DNA from: Sporichthya polymorpha DSM 43042
GTDB taxonomy: Bacteria > Actinomycetota > Actinomycetes > Sporichthyales > Sporichthyaceae
Assembly (NCBI RefSeq): GCF_000384115.1
Contig: NZ_KB913029.1
Coordinates: 1,398,907-1,462,906, forward strand
Direction: 5' to 3'
Length of the DNA: 64,000 nt
Part shown: positions 58,710 to 64,000 of the stretch, in pieces
Position numbering within the stretch: position 1 is the stretch's first letter
Layout of the letters: the number at the start of each line of letters is the position of its first letter
Notes under the pieces: generated by a model
Seen by the model: the letters and a program-made list of their open reading frames with translations, nothing else
The model's database searches: none
Told to the model about the DNA's origin: nothing
Translations under genes and position numbers: made by a program

Positions 58710-59585
58710 TCAGGACATCGCGCCCACGGTCTCGGGCGTACGGACCGGTGCACCGGCGGCGGCGGTCTCGGGCTCGTCGCCCTCCATGGCCTCCTTGAGG
58801 AGCTGGCCGCGGGAGATGTCGCGGACCTGGTCCTCGGGCTTGGCGACGAGGAGGGAGAGCATCCAGACCACGTACAGAGCGAGGGAGAAGGTGACCGCGG
58901 CGGCGATGTGGGTGCCGAAGCGGTTCATGCCGTCCTGGTTGAGGGTGATCCACATCGGCCAGCCGATGCCGGCGTTCACGACCCCGTCGGCCATCGGGAT
59001 GATCGGGACGACGCCGAGGATCCGCCACCCCGTCAGATGCGGCTTGAGCTTGTAGATGACCGCACCGGCGAGCATCGGCATCAGCGGGTTCATCAGCGTC
59101 CACCACAGCGGCAGACCCCAGAAGTCCAGCGGCTGCGGGCCGTAGTACTTGTACGCGCCCATGAGGACGCCCGGGCTCTCCAGGAAGATGTTGACGAAGA
59201 CGTCGGTGAGGTAGAGCGCGAACATCCCGCGCTTGGTAATGCCGGCGGAGTACAGCCGGTAGGCGATGTAGGCGAGACCGCCGACGTACCAGGTGTAGAC
59301 GAACGGGATGAACAGCGGCATCTCACGGTCCATCAGCGTGTACGTGTGCGTGGCCGCGCCGAACTTGATGTAGCAGAGGCCCATCGTGTCGACGATCGGC
59401 TCCCAGATGCACGCGATGAGCCCGCCGAGCAGGCACACGAGCAGCAGCGGCTGCCGGTGCTTGACCACGTGCCGCAGCCCGTACGCCAGCAGGAGCACGA
59501 CCGGGATGCCGAGGAAGATCGTGAACAGGATCTCCGGCGTCAGGGGCATCTCGTCGGTCGGGTGCTGCGGGATCGCCGCGATCAT
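58710..59585 (-). CDS. Multi-pass membrane protein, AveC-like
   Basis: 291 aa with about seven helices (LFTIFLGIPVVLLLAYGLRH; PLLLVCLLGGLIACIWEPIV; FIPFVYTWYVGGLAYIAYRL; MLAGAVIYKL; HIAAAVTFSLALYVVWMLSL). The IWEPIVDTMG and YKYYGPQPLDFWGLPLWW segments recall actinobacterial proteins annotated as spirocyclase AveC family. AveC acts in avermectin spiroketal formation; most relatives have unknown roles. Divergent from a TetR gene that probably represses it. Confidence 0.55.
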   Translation of the reverse strand: MIAAIPQHPTDEMPLTPEILFTIFLGIPVVLLLAYGLRHVVKHRQPLLLVCLLGGLIACIWEPIVDTMGLCYIKFGAATHTYTLMDREMPLFIPFVYTWYVGGLAYIAYRLYSAGITKRGMFALYLTDVFVNIFLESPGVLMGAYKYYGPQPLDFWGLPLWWTLMNPLMPMLAGAVIYKLKPHLTGWRILGVVPIIPMADGVVNAGIGWPMWITLNQDGMNRFGTHIAAAVTFSLALYVVWMLSLLVAKPEDQVRDISRGQLLKEAMEGDEPETAAAGAPVRTPETVGAMS

Positions 59586-59600
59586 GCGAACCGCCTTCTT

Positions 59601-59642
59601 CTGAAAGTTGACTGCAAAATCGGACTCACTGTTTCATTTCAG
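59601..59642. promoter_or_regulatory. AT-rich divergent promoter with distant CTGAAA/TTTCAG repeats
   Basis: CTGAAA (59601-59606) and TTTCAG (59637-59642) flank the only AT-rich stretch between the AveC-like and TetR genes; TTGACT at 59608 could be a -35 box on the plus strand. Weak evidence for an operator. Confidence 0.35.
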
Positions 59643-59686
59643 ACTGGGCGTGTCAATCGCCTGGGACCCTCCGTACGCTGGAAGCC

Positions 59687-60334
59687 ATGGCGAGCCCCGA
59701 GTCCGAGCCGCGCCGCGTCGATCCGGCGGTGCTCGAAGCTCGCCGCGCGCGGCGGCACGACAAGGTCGTCGCCCGGATGCTGGGCGTGGTGGAGGGGCTG
59801 CTGCGCGAGCAGGACAGCTACCTGGACCTGAGCGTCGAGCAGATCATCGAGGCCGGCGAGATGTCGCGCTCGACCTTCTACCGGTACTTCGACGACAAGG
59901 TCGACCTGATCGTCGCCCTGGGCGACCGCGCGATGGCCGAGATCATCGCCGAGGCGCAGAACATCTGGGGGCTGCCGCCCGGCGCCTCACGCGAGCAGGT
60001 CGCCGCGGCGGTGCGGACGACGTTCGACGCCTACCTCCCGCACACACAACTGCTCTCCGCGGTCCTCGAGGTCTCCACCTACGACAAGCGCGCCCGCGAC
60101 CACTTCGGTGAGGTCTACGCCCTCGCGCAGCGCGGCTTGGCCGAGCACATCCGCGCGGGTCAGCAGGCCGGCTCGGTCCGCCCGGACCTACACCCCATGG
60201 AGACCGCCGGCTGGCTCACGTGGATGGTCGAGCGCGGCATCGTCCAGCTCACCTCCGACGCGAGCGCCTCCCAGCTCGACCGCATCTACTCCAGCCTCGT
60301 CGCGATCATCTGGCACACCCTCTACGGGACCTGA
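59687..60334 (+). CDS. TetR family transcriptional regulator
   Basis: 215 aa. HTH in LSVEQIIEAGEMSRSTFYRY followed by FDDKVDLIVAL, then a ligand domain with EVSTYDKRARDHFGEVYALA and a C-terminal dimer helix. ATG at 59687. Divergent from the AveC-like gene, its likely target. Its last 147 nt overlap, antisense, the 3' end of the MFS gene. Confidence 0.88.
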   Translation: MASPESEPRRVDPAVLEARRARRHDKVVARMLGVVEGLLREQDSYLDLSVEQIIEAGEMSRSTFYRYFDDKVDLIVALGDRAMAEIIAEAQNIWGLPPGASREQVAAAVRTTFDAYLPHTQLLSAVLEVSTYDKRARDHFGEVYALAQRGLAEHIRAGQQAGSVRPDLHPMETAGWLTWMVERGIVQLTSDASASQLDRIYSSLVAIIWHTLYGT

Positions 60335-61882
60335 GCCCTCGTCGGGACCCGAGCCGCCGTGGGCGTGGCCCGCGAGGTTGACCGAGCTCAGCAGCGCGGT
60401 CCCGAGCACGGCGCCGATCAGGCACAGCGCCGCGCCCAGGCCCGCTGACAGGGCGAGGCCGTCGGTGAACGCCTGCCGACCACTCTCGAGCAGCTGGGCG
60501 CCGACGTCGGCCGGCAGCTCGGCGGCGGTGTTCATCGCACTGCCGAGGTTGTCGCGGGCCGCATCCTCCTGCTCCTCCGTCATCCCGGCGGGCATGTCGA
60601 TCTGACGCCGGTACAGGGCGATACCCGCGGTCCCGACGAGACCGATGCCGAGCGCGAAGCCGAACTCGTTGCCGGTCTCGGACAGCGCGCCGGCGCCCCC
60701 CGCGCGCTCCTCCGGCGCGGAGCCGACGATGAGGTCGGCACAGAGCGCGAACATCGGCCCGGACCCGATCCAGAGCAGGCCGTAACCGATCAGCACCACG
60801 GACAGCCGGTCGCTGTAGACACTCATCAGCAGCGCCATCCCGAGCGCGGCGACCGCGCACCCACCACCGATGAGATGCGCGGGGTGGACCTTCTTCGCGA
60901 GCTCGGGCCCGATCATCGTCGCGACGATGCCTGCGAGCGTCGGGATCAGCAGCCAGGCGCCGGTCTCCAGCGCCGAGTACCCCATCACGAGTTGCAGGTG
61001 CTGGCCGATGAAGAACTGCGTCCCGCCCAGCGCGAGCACGATGATCGTCTGCGTGCTCAGCGCCGCACTGACGCGCGGGTTCTTCAGCAGGGCGAGGTCG
61101 AGCAGCGGGTCCTTCAGATGCGTCTGCCGCCGGATGAACAGGGCGACGAGCGCGAGGCCGAGCAGGATCGCGCCGATCGCCTGACCGTCGACGCCCTCCT
61201 CCGCGATGTGCTTCAGGCCCCAGATGACGCTGATGACGCCGAGGATCGAGAGCGCGACGGAGACGAGGTCGATCCGGCCGGCCTCGGTGTCCTTGGCCTC
61301 CGGCAGCAGGATCGGGCCGAGAATCAGCGCCGGGACCATGAACGGCACGGCGATCAGGAACACCCACTGCCAATCGAGCCACTCGATGACCCCGCCACCC
61401 ACGACCGGGCCGAGCGCCATGCCCCCGAACCACGCGACGGCCCAGACCGAGATCGCGACCAGCCGCTGCTTCTCGTCGGCGAACAACGTGCGGATGAGCG
61501 ACACCGTCGACGGCGACAGCGCCGCGCCCGCGATGCCGAGCAAGGCGCGCACGACGATCAGCGCCTCGGCGGTCTCGACCAGGAACGCCACCACGGACAG
61601 CGCACAGAACAGGGCGGTGCCGATCAGCCACAGCCGCCGCCGGCCCATCCGGTCACCGATGGTCCCCATCGTGATGAGGAAGCCGGCGACCATGAAGCCG
61701 TAGGAGTCGACGATCCAGAGCAGCTCGGAGCTGGTCGGCTCCAGGTCCTCCGACATTTGCGGCACGGCCAGGTGAAGGACCGTCATGTCGATGCCGACGA
61801 TCAGCGCCGGGATGACGAGGACGATGAGCGCGAGCCATTCCCGGCGCCCGGCCGACGGCGGGGCGCTCTGCGGTGCGGACAC
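60188..61882 (-). CDS. MFS transporter, DHA2 (EmrB/QacA) type, with 3' extension
   Basis: 564 aa, 14 predicted helices. Motif A GDRMGRRRLWLIG, motif C-like GIAGAALSPSTV, and the N-terminal VGIDMTVLHLAVPQMSEDL. Family members export drugs or dyes with protons and usually end near residue 500-510; here about 50 extra hydrophilic residues (GSGPDEGSGPVEG…) come from sequence antisense to the TetR gene, so the original stop was probably lost. Divergent from a second TetR gene with a 14-bp palindrome between them. Confidence 0.88.
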   Translation of the reverse strand: MSAPQSAPPSAGRREWLALIVLVIPALIVGIDMTVLHLAVPQMSEDLEPTSSELLWIVDSYGFMVAGFLITMGTIGDRMGRRRLWLIGTALFCALSVVAFLVETAEALIVVRALLGIAGAALSPSTVSLIRTLFADEKQRLVAISVWAVAWFGGMALGPVVGGGVIEWLDWQWVFLIAVPFMVPALILGPILLPEAKDTEAGRIDLVSVALSILGVISVIWGLKHIAEEGVDGQAIGAILLGLALVALFIRRQTHLKDPLLDLALLKNPRVSAALSTQTIIVLALGGTQFFIGQHLQLVMGYSALETGAWLLIPTLAGIVATMIGPELAKKVHPAHLIGGGCAVAALGMALLMSVYSDRLSVVLIGYGLLWIGSGPMFALCADLIVGSAPEERAGGAGALSETGNEFGFALGIGLVGTAGIALYRRQIDMPAGMTEEQEDAARDNLGSAMNTAAELPADVGAQLLESGRQAFTDGLALSAGLGAALCLIGAVLGTALLSSVNLAGHAHGGSGPDEGSGPVEGVPDDRDEAGVDAVELGGARVGGELDDAALDHPREPAGGLHGV

Positions 61883-61906
61883 GAGCGCTCCCGAGGTCGT
61901 AGCATT

Positions 61907-61920
61907 TGGTCAGGTGACCA
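61907..61920. promoter_or_regulatory. TetR-type operator between MFS and TetR genes
   Basis: TGGTCAGGTGACCA, a perfect 6-2-6 palindrome in the 78-bp divergent gap, 24 bp from the MFS start and 40 bp from the TetR start. Classical place for a TetR site controlling both genes. Confidence 0.78.
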
Positions 61921-61960
61921 GAACCTACGGGCGTTCGGTGCGATCGGACAAGAGGCAGCC

Positions 61961-62584
61961 ATGGCGCGCATGACCAGCGAGGAACGCCGGCACCGCATCG
62001 CGACCGCGGCGGCCACCGTGATCGTCCGCGACGGCCTCGAGGGGGCGACCACCCGCGCGATCGCCGAGGAGGCCGGCGTCCCGCTCGGCCTGATCCACTA
62101 CGCGTTCGAGGACAAGCAGGCGCTGTTCGCCGCGGTCTACGAGCACTGGATGACCGACTTGCTCACCGAGGGCATCGACGTCGTCGAACCCGGCAGCGGG
62201 ATCGACGCGGCGGCCCGCACCCTCGCCCGGACCGCGTTCGACTGGATCACGCGGGACCTCAACCTCGCCGCCGCGCAGTACGAGCTGCTGCTGTGGGCCC
62301 GCCGCAACGCCCCGGCGCTGGCGGTGTCGATGTACTCGCGCTGGACCGATCTCTGGCGCGCCTCGCTCCAGTCCGCCGCGGTGCCCGGCACCACACCGAC
62401 GCAGGTCGAGGCGATGCTCGCGCACCTGCTCGTGACCGTCGACGGCGTCTTCGTCCGGCTGATCGCCACTGCCGACGTCGCCGACGCCCGCCGCGTTCTC
62501 AACCGCGAGCTCCCCGTCGCCCCGAAGCCCCGGGCGGTCCCTCCCGCCCGGCGTTCCCGCACAACCAAACGATCGCAACTCTGA
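61961..62584 (+). CDS. TetR family regulator of the MFS exporter
   Basis: 207 aa. HTH region GATTRAIAEEAGVPLGLIHY then AFEDKQALFAAV; C-terminal ligand domain (QYELLLWARRNAPALAVSMY) and a basic tail. ATG 61961; a second ATG three codons on is possible. It most likely represses itself and the divergent MFS gene through the palindrome at 61907. Confidence 0.88.
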   Translation: MARMTSEERRHRIATAAATVIVRDGLEGATTRAIAEEAGVPLGLIHYAFEDKQALFAAVYEHWMTDLLTEGIDVVEPGSGIDAAARTLARTAFDWITRDLNLAAAQYELLLWARRNAPALAVSMYSRWTDLWRASLQSAAVPGTTPTQVEAMLAHLLVTVDGVFVRLIATADVADARRVLNRELPVAPKPRAVPPARRSRTTKRSQL

Positions 62585-62628
62585 CTCTTACCATCGCTTT
62601 TGCGTCTAAGTGATTGTAAGATGGGGCC

Positions 62629-63840
62629 ATGCCGTCACCTGCCGCCCATCCGGCATGGCCGGCGCTGACTTTCGAAGAGCTCACCTGGACACCGACGATC
62701 TCGCCAGAGCTCATCTCCAGGTCGATGCGGGAGCGGGCTGGACGTCCATATCGGGCCGCGATCGTTCCACCCATCGCCGACCGAAGTCCCCGACTGCCTT
62801 CCTCGCTGGAGGCGTTGGTCTCTGATGCCACGGCGGCGATCGCCCGCTTCGACTCCGAGGTCGGCGGAGAGTTGGCGCCGTTCTCCTCGATGCTCCTCCG
62901 CTCGGAGTCGACGTCATCGTCGCGAATCGAGAATCTGACGTCCGGAGCCAAGGCGATTCTGTTGGCCGAGATGGGCAGCCGCGGCAAGCGCAACGCCTCC
63001 GAGATCGTCGGCAACGTCGCGGCGATGCGAGCCGCCCTCCGACTCGCAGATCAGCTCGACGCCGACGCGATCCTGGCGATGCATTCGGCGCTGCTCACCC
63101 CGGTCGACCAGAACGCCGCCGGCAAATGGCGCACCGAGCAGGTGTGGATCGGTGGGGACGCGTACAGCCCTCACCAGGCGGACTTCGTCCCGCCGCACCA
63201 CTCGCAGGTGGCCGCGCTGATCGACGACCTCGTGCGGTTCGCGAGGCGCGCCGACCTGCCGTTGCTGACGCAGGTCGCGATCACGCATGCGCAGTTCGAG
63301 ACCATCCATCCCTTCACCGACGGGAACGGGCGAACCGGTCGGGCCCTGATCCACGCGATGCTCCGTGGTCACGGGTTGACCCGCTCCGTGACCGTCCCGG
63401 TCTCGGCCGGCCTGCTGATGGACACTGCGGGCTATTTTGCAGCGTTGACCGCGTACCGCGACGGTGATCCCGCGCCGATCACCACCGCCCTGGCACACGC
63501 TTCGTTCGCCGCCATCGACAACGGGCGTCGACTGGTCGACGACCTCCGCGCCATACGCGAGGGATGGAACTCGCTCATCAACGCCCGCCGGGACTCCGCG
63601 GCCTGGCGGCTGGCCGACCTGCTCCTTCGTCAGCCTGTGATCGACGCCGGTGTCGTCTCGCGGGAGCTCAGCCTGAACCCAGCCAACGTCATGCGCCCCG
63701 TCAAGCCGCTGGTCGAAGCGGGCGTCCTGACGGAATTCACCGGGTACGCGCGCAACCGGATGTGGCAGGCACGCGAAGTGCTCGACGCGTTGGATGCCTT
63801 CGCCGCACGGGCGGCACGGCGGCGGCCGTCTCAGACCTGA
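62629..63840 (+). CDS. Fic family protein (class II type)
   Basis: 403 aa. Fic_N-like start (PYRAAIVPPIADRSPRLPSS), inhibitory helix SSSRIEN matching (S/T)xxxE(G/N), flap region, and the catalytic loop HPFTDGNGRTGR, followed by a C-terminal winged helix (DAGVVSRELSLNPANVMRPV). Fic enzymes transfer AMP from ATP to hydroxyl side chains; the N-terminal inhibitory motif makes this an autoinhibited class II member with all catalytic residues intact. Stand-alone gene; target unknown. Its stop is 7 bp from that of the convergent TrpB-like gene. Confidence 0.92.
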   Translation: MPSPAAHPAWPALTFEELTWTPTISPELISRSMRERAGRPYRAAIVPPIADRSPRLPSSLEALVSDATAAIARFDSEVGGELAPFSSMLLRSESTSSSRIENLTSGAKAILLAEMGSRGKRNASEIVGNVAAMRAALRLADQLDADAILAMHSALLTPVDQNAAGKWRTEQVWIGGDAYSPHQADFVPPHHSQVAALIDDLVRFARRADLPLLTQVAITHAQFETIHPFTDGNGRTGRALIHAMLRGHGLTRSVTVPVSAGLLMDTAGYFAALTAYRDGDPAPITTALAHASFAAIDNGRRLVDDLRAIREGWNSLINARRDSAAWRLADLLLRQPVIDAGVVSRELSLNPANVMRPVKPLVEAGVLTEFTGYARNRMWQAREVLDALDAFAARAARRRPSQT

Positions 63841-63847
63841 CGTGTCG

Positions 63848-64000
63848 TCATGCGTCGATCAGCCGGCCGTTGAGGTAGTCGTCGTAGGCCGCGAGGTCGA
63901 GCAGGCCGTGGCCGGAGTAGCTGAAGAGGATGACCTTCTCCTCGCCGGACTCCCTGGCCGCGAGGGCCTCGTCGATCACCGCGCGGATGGCGTGCGAGGT
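63848..64000 (-). CDS. TrpB-like PLP-dependent enzyme, C-terminal end (partial)
   Basis: The last 50 codons only: [40 protein letters not shown]. The SxSGHG…DL…Y end is that of TrpB2-type tryptophan synthase beta-like proteins. The gene enters from the right edge of the window. Confidence 0.75.
   Translation of the reverse strand, partial: TSHAIRAVIDEALAARESGEEKVILFSYSGHGLLDLAAYDDYLNGRLIDA

Noticed and set aside
62586-62621. TCTTAC…GTAAGA repeat before the Fic gene as a regulatory dyad
   Set aside because: Arms of 6 bp, 24 bp apart and asymmetric around the promoter; too weak to separate from chance.
1-64000. CRISPR array or rRNA genes
   Set aside because: No regularly spaced direct repeats of 24-37 bp and no rRNA-like conserved stretches were seen on either strand.

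Overview
The window is very GC-rich, uses GTG and TTG starts freely and has ATGA/GTGA stop-start overlaps throughout. It carries actinobacterial hallmarks: a DUF222/13E12-type HNH gene behind a LexA-type box, a PucR regulator, HsaA-like and LLM flavoenzymes, FadD-type ligases and many TetR and NTF2-like proteins. I infer a soil-type, mycelial or Frankiales-like actinobacterium; the genus cannot be fixed from this sequence.

The backbone is three branched-chain-amino-acid-type (Liv/HAAT) ABC importer clusters, all on the minus strand. Cluster A (11427 to 2194), cluster B (33903 to 26851) and cluster C (57699 to 50323) each encode a lipoprotein binding protein, a fused LivH-LivM permease, LivG and LivF ATPases, a C-terminally anchored surface protein of the 'choice-of-anchor P' type, and a small two-helix membrane protein. 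A and C also encode a second small membrane protein with an invariant H-x3-C-x23-C-x2-C motif. Each cluster has its own enzymes. A has an EthD-like protein and a ferredoxin-reductase-like flavoprotein. B runs straight into a catabolic operon (CoA-transferase, BKACE, DoxX, HbpS-like, HMG-CoA-lyase-like, cupins, CMD, NTF2-like). C is followed by an HsaA-like flavoprotein, an LLM monooxygenase and an NTF2-like protein. The most economical reading is three uptake-plus-degradation systems for different carboxylic acids, perhaps steroid-, terpene- or aromatic-derived.

Layout: 1-2.2 kb secreted LVIVD protein and DUF305 protein; 2.2-11.4 kb cluster A; 11.4-12.6 kb its likely TetR regulator, with three copies of one 14-bp palindrome at the cluster promoters; 12.75-18.6 kb a mobile/defence scar: tRNA-Pro 3' fragment, phased short repeats, a complete IS3-family element with terminal repeats and 3-bp target duplication, an AlbA_2/Schlafen-like ATP-binding protein, and a divergent TOTE-type primase-helicase truncated inside its helicase; 18.6-20.3 kb PucR regulator; 20.3-33.9 kb the 16-gene cluster B operon; 34.2-35.6 kb a broken DUF222-HNH gene; 35.7-44.4 kb a nine-gene acyl-CoA/lipid operon (two acyl-CoA ligases, one fused to an NTF2-like domain; PHA-synthase-like protein and partner; SDR; FMN reductase; hydrolase; NUDIX); 44.85-47.5 kb a large LuxR-type ATPase regulator with an IS21-type HTH at its N-terminus; 47.4-57.7 kb cluster C and flavoenzymes; 58-64 kb an unknown protein, an AveC-like membrane protein, two TetR regulators, an MFS exporter, a Fic protein and the end of a TrpB-like gene.

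The most promising candidate for an undescribed system is the Liv accessory module: anchored surface protein plus one or two small membrane proteins, present in all three importer clusters and translationally coupled to transporter genes.
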